Assembly: GCA_023935145.1 (NCBI GenBank) | Contig: CM043705.1 | Span: 88,136,084 to 88,200,083 of the forward strand | DNA: 64,000 nucleotides | Reading direction: 5' to 3' | DNA from: Bretschneidera sinensis | Taxonomy: Eukaryota > Streptophyta > Magnoliopsida > Brassicales > Akaniaceae | Shown here: positions 1 to 10,186 of the stretch, piece by piece | How the letters are laid out: every line of letters starts with the position of its first letter | How positions within the stretch are numbered: the stretch's first letter is position 1 | Notes under the pieces: generated by a model | Seen by the model: the letters and a program-made list of their open reading frames with translations, nothing else | Told to the model about the DNA's origin: nothing | Databases searched by the model: none | Translations under genes and position numbers: made by a program

Positions 1-1
1 T

Positions 2-301
2 TACTTGGAAGAAATTCCAAAGTTAGAGGCTTTGGTGCCGAGAGATGGAAATCGAATTTATGGATGTCCAAATCTCAATATTGTCAATTGGGTGCGGTTA
101 CCATTTTATGATGCAGATTTTGGATGGGGCCAACCCATTTATATGGGGCCAGCAAGAGTGTATATGGAAGGATTGGGTTTTCTGCTACCAAGCTCAAGAA
201 ATGATGGGAGCTTATCTTTGGTAATATGCCTTAAGGCTAATCATATGCAACTCTTCAAGAAACTCTTTTATGATTTTGTGGGACAGAATCAAGAGGCTTA
301 A
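2..301 (+). CDS. BAHD acyltransferase, C-terminal part (HCT/SHT-like), 5' end outside window
   Basis: The reading frame is open from the window edge (codon starting at base 2) to TAA at 299-301, about 99 residues. It carries the BAHD hallmark DFGWG about 40 residues in. It ends with the usual C-terminal block: LPSSRNDGSLSLVICLK followed by an NHMQLFKKLFYDF-type helix. BAHD enzymes move an acyl group from acyl-CoA to an alcohol or amine in the cytosol. The wording is closest to the hydroxycinnamoyl transferase clade (shikimate/quinate HCT or spermidine SHT), but the acceptor cannot be deduced from the tail. The catalytic HHxxxDG half lies outside the window. This copy has no internal stop, unlike the related copies at 12.8-14.5 and 29.8 kb, so it may belong to a live gene. 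Confidence 0.82.
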   Translation, partial: YLEEIPKLEALVPRDGNRIYGCPNLNIVNWVRLPFYDADFGWGQPIYMGPARVYMEGLGFLLPSSRNDGSLSLVICLKANHMQLFKKLFYDFVGQNQEA

Positions 302-1061
302 TTTTCTTTTTGGATCAAGAAGTTTAATTTACTTTGAAAGCATGTTTTTTTTATTTAATTTTTTGCTATGAATTAAGAAAAATAAGAAGTTGGTGTTAAG
401 CCTTTCAAAAAAAGAGAGAAAAAATTGGTGTTAAGCTTTTGAAGTCGATATGCTTTTATGTATTGTGTAGTGGTACTTTTGTTTTGTGAATAAGATGAGA
501 GTTGTGTAAGAAAATTATGTAACTAAATCAGAACTTGCGTGGGTCTCTGTTTATTCTGCTTTTCATTTGAATTTCAAAAAATAATCTTATACAGGTTTCA
601 AGAAATTCTTTTTTTTTTATAAAAAAATTCAGTTGGTTAAAATTGTGTTAATAAATTTTTTTTAATTAAAAGCTAAATTATGAAGATTTGATGGAATCTT
701 CTTGCTTTTCAAAAGGCATATATTTTAGTTCTTAAGGAGTGCACTTTCTCTCTTTCTCCACTTTTGCAAGAATCTATTACTTAATTGTTGGATAAGAATT
801 TTTCCCATATATCTCTCATGACACTGTATTAGATAAAATTTTTTCCCAATACAATATGTCATTACTGTCAAATATTATCAACAATCATGAATCTCATATG
901 AAAGTTGAACCAATAAAAATATAAATCGAGTAAAGTTTGGTAGTCATTCATTTTGTACATCCACGAATTCAATCAATGACAAAACATCACGTCGTTCACA
1001 GATTTTGAAATTTCCCTTTTTGTTTTTATCTAAATCTGTTTATTATCATTCAAGTTTGAAC
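302..1061. other. 3' flank of the BAHD gene, then AT-rich spacer
   Basis: Bases 302-590 are the 3' UTR and flank of the BAHD gene. They reappear almost word for word at about 14477-14800 behind the other plus-strand copy, so the duplication includes the 3' flank. Beyond 590 there is only AT-rich sequence with no gene that I can support. Confidence 0.6.
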
Positions 1062-1066
1062 ATCTA
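1062..1066. repeat. Copia target-site duplication, left (ATCTA)
   Basis: ATCTA directly precedes the left LTR and is repeated directly after the right LTR at 7311-7315. A 5-bp duplication is the normal integrase signature. Confidence 0.85.
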
Positions 1067-2032
1067 TGTTGGGAAACCACCTTAATGATGCCCAGGTGAT
1101 GGTTTTCCAAACACCCAAGTCTAGAATGACTTGTAAAGAAAAGAAACAGCACACGAAGCAAGAAAGAAAGACACAACAATTGTTATCGAGGTTCGACAAT
1201 AGCCTACGTTCCCGTGAGTTCCTCCGAACTCTCTGCACTAAACCAATGTGTTCTTACAATCCAACAACACCTCTCCAAGAATCCACAAGTTCTTGAAGAA
1301 ACAAAGAAGAGAACAAGAAAGTGATAAGGTCTTGAGTTACCCTGAAACTTTTCCCTTTGGAAATTCCACTTACAAGTCCCTTGAATCCCCTTTCTGTACT
1401 AATCTCTCTCTTTACAACCAGCCTCTCTAATCCCTCTTGTATGTCTGTGTCTTTGCACTCTCATACAATTATCTCATTCACATGTTCTGTCTCACACACA
1501 CACACTTGTGTTTCTATCACATTGCTGTTGTTCTGTTGAGATTGAGTCTAGGTGACCCTTTATATAGTGCACCACTTGTTGAACCTATCTTAAAGTCAAT
1601 CTCCACCCTTAGATCTTGAGGACTAATCAACCTTAGTCTTTGATCAAGTCTAAGTCAAGTTGTGCATTTTGGACATATCTAACGAACCATGGAAGAGGTT
1701 TACACATGTGTGAATCAGTGTGCTTGGCGCCGCGGCCTAGAACAGGGGGCGCCGCGGCCCAGGACATAGCACACATTCACCATCTTCTGGGCGCCACGAC
1801 CTTGGGTAGGGGGCGCCGCGGCCTGGCCTCCTCCTCCTGCACTCCACTTTCTGGGCGCCACGTCCTGGGGTGAGCAGTGGTGTGGCGCCACCTGATGCTG
1901 GACCTTCATTCATTTGGCCGCTTTGTGTTGAGGCACACTCCAAGTGTGCTAAGGCTTCAATGACTTGATGCTTGACCTCTTCCAACCTTGTTTAAACCTT
2001 GACCATGTTTAAACCTTAGACAAATACTAACA
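1067..2032 (-). repeat. Copia 3' LTR (left)
   Basis: It starts TGTTGGGAAACC and ends ACTAACA on the plus strand. It matches 6343-7310 along its whole length, including a TATA-like TATATAAA on the minus strand (complement of 1559-1566) and a GC-rich patch at about 1728-1890. Confidence 0.9.
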
Positions 2033-2113
2033 ATCTCTACCTTTGTCTAAGCGTTTAAACCCGAACCCATTTTGCAGAGAACTTCAGGATCCAAACTCAT
2101 CTTGAGTCATCAA

Positions 2114-2785
2114 TCAACCAACTCCAATCCTAAATAGTTCAAGGCAATGATTGAACCTACTTAGAGGTAGAACTTTGGTACCTAAATCTGTAGGACTTTC
2201 TTCTGTGGCCTTCTTGTCGACATGAATGCATCCTTTCGTACCATTTTTCGGAATGTAATGATACCAAACATCCATATGTTTTGTCCTCTCATGGACCACC
2301 GAATTCCTCCACAAGTGCCACGCACTTTGGATATCCGAAGACACCACCACCTGCTCTTTTAGGACAATCCACTCGTCCAACAACCCTTTACACCACATAG
2401 TCTCTTTTATGGCTTCCGAAGCCAGTATGTATTCTGCCTCCATTGTTGAGAGTGCTACCACCAGCTGCCACTGAGCCTCCCAATACCTCAGCAACCACTT
2501 CATCCCAAGCCAAAGCTCTTTTCCGGGATTACTCACACATCTGCTGAGAACACCCATTGTCTGAGAAATGTCAGGTCTAGTGCTCACCATCATGGACATG
2601 ACTGGTCTAATCGCACCAGAGTAAGGGGCCTTTACCATTTCCTTATTCTCTTCATCCATTCTAGGACATCGTTCGCTGGAGAACTTGAAACAACCAGCAA
2701 GGGGAACCTTCACTGGTTTACCACCTTCCATAGAAGACTGAGAAACCTTCAACCAGTTTCTCTCCTTTTTATGAATTCTTCTCAT
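2114..2785 (-). pseudogene. Copia RNase H / C-terminal pol remnant
   Basis: This 223-codon stretch holds the end of the Copia RT connection and the RNase H domain: an STRPDISQTMGVLSR-type block, then LVVALSTMEAEYILASEAIKE and the terminal HYI...D region. It lies just inside the 3' LTR, as expected for Copia. Upstream frame breaks separate it from the RT. Confidence 0.8.
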
Positions 2786-2839
2786 ACCAAGGATCTTTTG
2801 TGTAAGGTTGAGATCCTTCCTCTCGAACTTCTCACTGAG

Positions 2840-3181
2840 TTAAGATATAAATCTTTTCATCCTCTCCCTGCTGTTCCAAACCAACAGCATATCATTGGCA
2901 TAGATGAGGATAATCACCACTTCATCCACCTTATGTCCAAGTGAGAAGGTTTCTGTGAAATCCATGCCTTTCCTTTGCGTGAACCCTTTCGCCACCAACT
3001 TAGCCTTTTTCGAGACTTCATCTCCTGGAGGGTACCCTTCTTTGATCTTGTAAGTCCACTTACAATCCATAACTCTCTGTTTTCCCGGAATGTGCACCAA
3101 TTCCCAGAAGTTGTTCTTCCTCAAAGAATCCATTTCTTCCTCCATAGCTAGCTTCCATCTTGGCGAATCATTACATCCCAT
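2840..3181 (-). pseudogene. Copia reverse transcriptase fragment with core deletion
   Basis: The N-terminal RT block is recognisable (WKLAMEEEMDSLRKNNFWEL, KAKLVAKGFTQRKGMDFTET). It then jumps directly to the strand preceding the catalytic loop, so a large piece of the palm is missing. The loop itself reads YANDML, so one of the two metal-binding aspartates is replaced by asparagine. The remnant is inactive. Confidence 0.8.
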
Positions 3182-3403
3182 GGCATCAATGTAAGTCTCT
3201 TGTTCACTTATCCCTCATTCTGTCCAAGGAGCTGTTGCATCCGCAAACCCATATCTTGAAGGTGGTCCGACCAGCCTTTTTCTCCGGTCTCTTGTGAGTT
3301 GATAGTCTTTCTGACTTACTACATCATCATCTTCTAGTTCAGCCTCCTCATGAGTATCATGAGCTTGGCATTCATCAATAGGCTCTACCTAGTCCGAATC
3401 CTC

Positions 3404-4790
3404 TTATATTCCTTGCTCTACCTGAACTGAATCTTCCTTGATGCTATGCTTCACAAATTTCGGATTGGTTTGCTTACTAGCCCTTGCAGGGTTAGTTTTC
3501 TCCAAATAGGGAAATAACAATTCATTAAAAATGACATCTCTATTTATTATGAGTCTCAATCCTTGTTTCTCTAAGGACCACAACCTATATCCCTTAACCC
3601 CATCACCATACCTTAGAAATACATTTTCTAGACCTTGGGTTAAGTTTATCATCATTTTGATGTGCAAATGCAGCACACCCAAAAGTCCTAATGTTGTCCA
3701 ACTCAAGGGGTTTTCTACTCCACATCTCCTCGGGAGTCTTATGATACACAGCCCTAGAGGGTAATCTATTAACCAAATACGCAGCAGTAGACACCGCTTC
3801 CCCCCAAAAATATTTGGGTAATCTGGATCCATTTAATATGCACCTAACCTTTTCCATAAGGGTCTTATTCATCGTCTCAGCAACTCCACTTTGCTAAGAG
3901 GTTTTCACAACCGTTCTATGTCTTAAACTGCCATTTAACCTACAGAATTGATCAAGTTCTTGGTTAAAAATTTCTAAGCCATTATCGGTTCTAATCCCCT
4001 TAACTGCCCTGCCCATTTGAGTCTCTACTAGCTTTTTCCATACCACTAATTTATTTAAAGCATCTGATTTATTTTTAATTAAATAAACCCAAACCTTTCT
4101 TGAATAATCATCAATTAAAGACAGAAAGTAAAATTTACCTCCCTGTGTTGGTGTTCTTACTGGTCCCCAAAGGTCCGTATGAATATAGTCAAAAATGCCC
4201 TTAGACTTGTGCACTCCGGTGTTGAAGCTGACCCAATGTTGCTGCCCAAGAACACAACCCTTGCAGAAATCGAGTCTTTCTGCCTTGTCACCATCAAGTA
4301 ATCCATTCTTGCTGAGAACTTGCAGACCTTCTTCGCTTATATGTCCCAAACGAGTGTGCCAAAGGGCTGCCTTCTCCATCTCAGCCATCAAGCTTGCTGC
4401 TTGACCCTTGATGTTCGTGTCTCCGATTATCTCATAGAGACTATCCTTCATTGCTGCTTTGATCACTATCAAAGATTCCTTTGTTACCTTGATGATCTTT
4501 CCTCCCTCTGCTTTATATGTGTACCCCATGGAATCCAGTTGCCCCAATGAGATCAAATTCCTCTTCACATCCAGAAGATACCTCACATTCCTCAGCAGTC
4601 TTGTGACTCCATCAAACATCCTCAACTGGATGTCTCAAATCCCCCTCACTTGGCAAGAAATATCATTCCCCAAGAAAACCCTTTCATCATTGGTTTCCTT
4701 GAAATTCTTGAACCAATCACGGTGAGGGCACATGTGATGAGTGCACCTGGTATCCAAGATCCATTTCTCGCTACCTTCTTGCCCCTTGCT
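3404..4790 (-). pseudogene. Copia protease-integrase remnant
   Basis: Reading leftwards from 4790 there is the protease start (WILDTRCTHHMCPH, with DTR instead of the catalytic D-S/T-G) and a GAG-pre-integrase block with HTRLGHISEEGLQVL. The HHCC zinc motif follows (DFCKGCVLGQQ), then the integrase core with DLWGP and RTDNGLEI. The frame changes at about 3895, and a second frame (3603-3872) carries the glutamate-helix region (MNKTLMEKVRCIL) and LPKYFWGEAV. All domains are in Copia order, but stops and a frameshift interrupt them. Confidence 0.82.
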
Positions 4791-5293
4791 CATATCCAAG
4801 CACACAACAAGAACATCATCATCTTACTGTTCTGTCTTGGCAACCGAAGCCTCTCCATTCTTGGTATGGCTTATTCCCTCATCCTTCATCTTCTCCTTGC
4901 AATCTTTCTTGAAGTGACCCTCCTTGTGGTAGTAGTAACATTTCTTCCCTCCAAATTTCAGTTTGGACCCCTCACTTGGTAAGAAATATCATTCCCTAAG
5001 AAAACCCTTTCATCATTGGTTTCCTTGAAATTCTTGAACCAATCCCGGTGAGGGCACATGTGATGAGTGCACCCGGTATCCAAGATCCATTTCCCGCTAT
5101 CTTCTTGCCTCTTGCTCGTATCTGAGCATGCAACAAGAACATCATCATCTTACTATTCTATATTGGCAACTGAAGCCTCTCCATTCTTGGTATGGCTTCT
5201 TCCCTCATCCTTTATCTTTTCCTTGTAATCTTTCTTGAAGTGACCCTCCTTGTGGCAGCAGTAATATTTCTTCCCTCCAAATTTCAGTTTAGA
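4642..5293. repeat. 326-bp tandem duplication inside the Copia gag-pol junction
   Basis: Bases 4642-4967 and 4968-5293 are two near-identical direct copies, each beginning CCCCTCACTTGG. The unit covers the protease start and the gag zinc-knuckle region, so both are present twice. Confidence 0.85.
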
Positions 5294-6088
5294 GTGTGCT
5301 TTCCCATGGCTTTCTCCTCTACCTCTGTCCCGGTAGTAGCCATATATGTTATTGTGCACTCTCCCATGGCTCTCTCCTCTACCTCTGTCCCGGTAGTAGC
5401 CATGTATGTTGCTGTGCACTCTTCCATGGCTCTCTCCTCTACCTCTGTCTCGTTAGTAGCCATATATGTTGTTGTGCACTCTTCCATGGCTCTCTCCTCT
5501 ACCTCTGTCCCGGTAGTAGCCATGCATGTTGCTATGCACTCTCCCATGGCTCTCTCCTCTACCTCTGACCTGGTAGTAGCCATATATGTTGCTGTGCACT
5601 CTCCCATGGCTCTCTCCTCTACCTCTGTCCCGGTAGTAGCCATGGATGTTGCTGCCATACCGAGTTGCTGGCCTTCTTCTAATGAACAACTCTTCTCCGC
5701 TTGATGCGCTCCTCATCTTGGCATCAAGATCATCTTGTAACTCTTTATTAGTATCGAATTTAAAAGCAAAGATTAGTTTACGAAGATACCTCTTATTAGG
5801 GAGAGTCTTGGCAAGAAACAACTCATCTAGTTTCTTCCATATGACAGCTGGATCTTCCGAGTCTCCGCACTCCCTTGTGACAATATCTGACATGTGCAAG
5901 AAGATGGTGTTGTATGCCATCTTCTTCATCTCATTCCGCTGGTCCTCCGTGGTATTTGCTGGAAAAGCATCATTTTCTCCAATCGCTAAGTCCACTTTCT
6001 GTTGTATAAGAACAGCCTTGATCTTCCGCTTCCACAGGAAAAAATCTCCCTTTCCATCAAACTTCTCAATCATGAAGTTTGAAGCCAT
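5153..6088 (-). pseudogene. Copia gag (capsid plus degenerate zinc knuckle)
   Basis: It starts with MASNFMIEKFDGKGDFFLWK, the typical UBN2/retrotrans_gag N-terminus of Copia gag, and continues through an LDELFLAKTLPNKRYLRKL-type helix. The C-terminal part is expanded by a 60-bp tandem repeat giving RG- and tyrosine-rich 20-residue repeats, after which the frame changes. The zinc knuckle is present as CCHKEGHFKKD, but the last cysteine is tyrosine. Gag would package the element's RNA in cytosolic particles. Confidence 0.85.
5284..5643. repeat. 60-bp tandem repeat, about 6 copies, in gag
   Basis: Six successive 60-base units differ at only a few positions each. On the minus strand each unit encodes a 20-residue repeat around YYRDRGRGESHGR. 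Because 60 is divisible by three, gain or loss of units keeps the reading frame. Confidence 0.95.
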
Positions 6089-6328
6089 CTTGCAGAGAGA
6101 ATCCCAGATTTATACAGCACCCACAATTGCTCTCCAACTTCTTCTAAATCTCAAGAACACGATCGAAGATTGATCTCAACACCATTCTTGAATCAACTTC
6201 AAGAACACGATATGATCTTGATCTTTACTCCGTTCTTGAATCAACCAAAAAGTTTGTTCTTTGATTATTAGAGTCTTGCTCAGATACCTTCTGTTCTTGC
6301 TCCGACACCCGGCTGTACTAGCTCCTCC

Positions 6329-6341
6329 GACTCTGATACCA
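6329..6341 (-). promoter_or_regulatory. Copia primer binding site
   Basis: On the minus strand TGGTATCAGAGTC follows the 5' LTR end after two bases. TGGTATCAGAGC is complementary to the 3' end of plant initiator methionine tRNA, the usual primer of minus-strand DNA synthesis for this group. Confidence 0.85.
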
Positions 6342-6342
6342 C

Positions 6343-7310
6343 TGTTGGGAAACCACCTCAATGATGCCCAGGCGATGGTATTCCAAACACCCAAGTCTAG
6401 AATGACTTATAAAGAAAAGAAACAACACATGAAGTAAGAAAGAAAGACACAACAATTGTTATCGAGGTTCGGCAATAGCCTACGTCCCCGTGAGTTCCTC
6501 CAAACTCTCTGCACTAAACCAATGTGTTCTTACAATCCAGCAACATCTCTCCAAGAATCCACAAGTTCTTGAAGAAACAAAGAAGAGAACAAGAAAGTGA
6601 TAAGGTCTTGAGTTACTCTGGAACTTTCCCCCTTGGAAATTCCACTTACAAGTCCCTTGAATCCCCTTTCTATACTAATCTCTCTCTTTACAACCAGCCT
6701 CTCTAATGAGTCCCTCTTGTATGTCTGTGTCTTTGCACTCTCATACAATTCTCTCATTCACATGTTCTGTCACACACACACACTTGTGTTTCTATCACAT
6801 TGTTGTTGTTCTGTTGAGATTGAGTCTAGGTGACCCTTTATATAGTGCACCACTTCTTGAACCTATCTTGAAGTCAATCTCTACCCTTAGATCTTGAAGA
6901 ATAATCAACCTTAGCCTTTGATCAAGTCTAAGTCAAGCTGTGCGTTTTGGACATGTCTCACGAACCATGGAAGAGGTTTACACATGTGTGCATCAGTGTG
7001 CCTGACGCCGCGGCCTAGAACAGGGGGCGCCGCGGCCCAAGGCATAGCACACATTCACCATCTTCTGGGCACCGCGGCCTTGGGTAGGGGACGCCGCGGC
7101 CTGGCCTCCTCCTCCAGTACTCCACCTTTTAGGCGCCACGGCCTGGGGTGAGCAGAGGTGCGACGCCACCTCATGCTAGACCTTCATTCATTTGGCTGCT
7201 TTGTGTTGAGGCACACTCCAAGTGTGCTGAGGCTTCAATGACTTGATGCTTGACCTCTTCCAACCATGTTTAAACCTTGACCATGTTTAAACCTTAGACA
7301 AATACCAACA
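6343..7310 (-). repeat. Copia 5' LTR (right)
   Basis: Direct copy of 1067-2032, placed upstream of gag on the minus strand. It has a TATA box (complement of 6837-6844) and a GC-rich patch of repeated GGCGCCGCGGCC-like motifs at about 7005-7165, upstream of the TATA and so in U3. Confidence 0.9.
6837..6844 (-). promoter_or_regulatory. TATA box of the Copia LTR promoter
   Basis: TATATAAA on the minus strand within the 5' LTR. Transcription would begin roughly 30 bases downstream, near 6805. Confidence 0.6.
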
Positions 7311-7315
7311 ATCTA
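7311..7315. repeat. Copia target-site duplication, right (ATCTA)
   Basis: Matches 1062-1066. Confidence 0.85.
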
Positions 7316-9130
7316 CAATTATTCGGATTGGCAAATTGAATGGCTATATATTACCATTATTTTTTCCTTTTTGTCCGTGATTAGTCCACTTGTTAGTAAG
7401 TCATTCATTCTTATTGTCAATCCACTTACCCTGCACATAATTATAAAATATGACAAAAAAGTTAACTAATTGAGATATTTTCAAGCAAAATTCTTTCTTC
7501 GTCTACCAATATAATTTAGCTGCTGTTTTAACCCCACAAGTACCTCAATGAGCTTCATCATCAAAAGCAATACTAACCATATAAGTATATCGAAAGAAAA
7601 GTAATGATTGATAAGTGCAAAATGAGATGGTAAAGTAGTGATTCTCTCTCTCCTGGATATTTTTATTCTTCTATTTTGGGATCAATGAAGCATACCACCA
7701 ACAAAATACATATCCACACCAAACATTTTGGGACCAATGAAAATGTTTATATTTTTCAATACTACTAAACTTCCACCAACAAAATGCCATAACAGCTGCT
7801 GGGCCATAAGCTTTACTGCTTTAGCTCAAACTAATTTTTTTTGCATTAAATTGTATATTTAATACATTAAATTTTTAGACCAATGAAAATGTATAATCTT
7901 TTATGGAGTTCTTTCCAAAAATTCATGGAGTTTCTTTAAAAAAAATATTTTTAAAAACAAGATTTAAGATCCGACTTTACAATTTAATAAAACTCATGTG
8001 ATAAACCAGTTACACAAAACTTCAATAAAAAAATTTATCATTTTCGTATATGATTTAGTCCATATTTCATTAAAGGTTTAAAACTTATCAAATCTTGTAC
8101 ATAAATTAGAGCTTAGATCATAAGTTAAAATTTATTAAAACATGTTGAATTTTTTTATAGATGTAAAATTCTCATGAATATATTTTAGATAATAAATCAT
8201 AATTATTAATTTTATTGTTATAAATATGAAAATTTTAACGAGAACTCCACGAACTCCACAAATTTCTCAATGTGGCATTTAATCTCACAATGAACTTGAC
8301 ATCCATTTCAATTCTTAAATAAAAATGATCATGATCCTATATTAAGAAATGGAGAATATCCTCTTCAGTAACTTGTGAAAAAAAAATTTCAAGTGCATTA
8401 TTAGATGAATACCACATCATCCATGGTGTTGACGTGATATTCATCTAATAGTGCATTTGGAAAAACTTTTCCCCAAGTTAGAGGATCCTAATCCATTAAA
8501 AAAACTCAACCAATTATTTGGAAAAGTAATATCACTTGATTGTGGTGTTAGACTAAAAAAATCTACAATATGCGAATTTTGACTGAATTAAATATATGTA
8601 TAGATTTTATTTGGCCTAAATTTTGTCTATATGTATTGCATGAATTACCTTGTAAAATATTTTTTTTTTATTGATTTACTAAATTTATTGGTTGGACCAA
8701 ATATCTTTGTTATTATATATACAAAGTTTGAATTTAACAGCTTTTATATTATTATATTATGAAAACTCAACCAAATATTTGGGAAAGCAATTGTCTCTTG
8801 CTTGTAGTGTTAACAAAAAAAAAAACATACAATAGGCTGATTTTAATTAAATTAGAGATATTCATGGATTTTATTTGGCCTAAAACATAAATTTATTTAT
8901 TAATTTACTGAATTTATTGATTGGACCAATGCATTGCTTGGTATAGGTTTTAGCCAACTTAAAATAGTTATTTTTGTTTTTAAATGATTACTTTAAATTG
9001 ATTTTAAGTTAATACCAAACAATTCTTAAAAAAAAAATTTGGATTTAAACATAAATACATATATTTTTGTTTTTTTTAAAAAATAGTTTGATAAATAAAT
9101 GATGCGTGGATATCAACATTTAGTTATTTA
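7316..9130. other. AT-rich intergenic stretch
   Basis: No gene is visible. The only structure noted is the foldback element at about 8350-8485 and a related half-arm at about 8275-8340 that resembles the arms of the foldback element at 45.1 kb. Confidence 0.5.
8350..8485. mobile_element. Foldback (MITE-like) element
   Basis: The left half (CCTCTTCAGTAACTTGTG onward) is the near reverse complement of the right half (ending CCCAAGTTAGAGG). The arms are about 60 bases each and the centre is CCATGG. There is no coding capacity. The form fits a small non-autonomous DNA transposon; the target-site duplication is unclear. Confidence 0.55.
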
Positions 9131-10140
9131 TTATTAACAATAATTTGTCTGCATTCAGCCACGTGGTCAAGGTTTCATTATAACAACCGTGATACGCCTA
9201 TGGTTAGATCAAAACTATTATTTATTGATCTATAACTAACTTTATCAAACTCCTTAATCCCACCCACCGCTCCTCCAACACCATTGTCCTTCCTATTTTT
9301 TGGTTGTACTCACAGAGGTATGTCACTCATATGCTTTATATTTTTTTAATTAAAAAGGTAAACAATGGTTAGGAGGCAGTGCTTTCACATCATTTTTCAT
9401 TTCATTCTTAATATAGCTGAAGTTTAATTTGACCTTGATGTTTTATGCACTCTATCAATTATGATAGTTATCTAGTATTTTTTTTTTCTCATCCACATTT
9501 ATATCATAAAATAGAATATCTTAGTGATAGAGTGCAAGAGGAAGAGTTTAAATAAATGTCTACAAGTTTAGTAAGTTGATGTTAATTAATTTAATTGATA
9601 AAATTATTTGTCATCGTATAAGAGAGTAACGAATGAATGCCGCTCACATCGAAGAGTAAAAGTATAAACAGAAAAAGTGAGTTTTCCGTTGTGATAAAGA
9701 AATTTTTGTTTAGATCAAGTCCATAAGATAAATGGATCAAAAACATGTCTCACAATTATTAGATAAAACTGGAAGAGAAAAACAAGAGATAAATTTTTTT
9801 CATTCAATGATAGGAAAATGTTATTAGAATTTCTTCCTATTATATTTAACATTTAAGTCCAATGATCATCTTTCTACCCAAAAAGAATATTGCAAATGGC
9901 AAAACTATATAATTTATCATAATGTGAAAAGATATCTGCTTGATGTTGTATTCTCTTTTTTTCCTTTTCTTTTTTACATCATTAGTGTTATTCTAAAAAG
10001 AGAAAAAATGACTTTTAATGGTCAATAATTTTCTAAAATTGTTGTCACGAGCTTATCTCTGCTGATACGTATCATTTTCCATGTAAAAATGGGTTTGGTT
10101 TTTCTTCTACAATTGAGCGAGTCATTATTGTTGTCAATGG
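9130..10140. repeat. Dispersed segment, copy A (BAHD-associated)
   Basis: This segment runs from CACGTGGTCAAGGTTTC through ACTCCTTAATCCCAC and GCAGTGCTTTC to CATGTAAAAATGGG. It is alignable by eye to copy B (12175-12690) and copy C (25500-26448). It is non-coding. It probably represents flanking or promoter DNA duplicated along with the BAHD copies. Confidence 0.6.
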
Positions 10141-10186
10141 TTACAACATATGCCACATTTTTCGAAAAAATAAATGAGTTTTATAC

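Larger units (their letters stand above)
1067..7310 (-). mobile_element. Ty1/copia LTR retrotransposon, structurally complete, coding region decayed
   Basis: The element is bounded by two direct LTRs (1067-2032 and 6343-7310), flanked by ATCTA on both sides, and read on the minus strand. Behind the 5' LTR lies a methionine-initiator-type primer binding site. The order on the minus strand is gag, protease, integrase, reverse transcriptase, RNase H, which is the Copia order. The LTRs differ at a few percent of sites by eye, mostly transitions. The frame is broken repeatedly: the protease triad reads DTR where D-S/T-G is expected, the RT core is deleted, and the RT motif reads YANDM where YVDDM is usual. 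The element cannot be autonomous now, but its ends look intact enough for help in trans. Confidence 0.92.

Noticed and set aside
5284..5643. CRISPR-like regular repeat array
   Set aside because: Units are head-to-tail without unique spacers, coding in gag, in plant DNA.
5192..5704. 170-codon plus-strand frame made of a repeated segment
   Set aside because: Antisense shadow of the gag tandem repeat; 60-base units keep all frames open.
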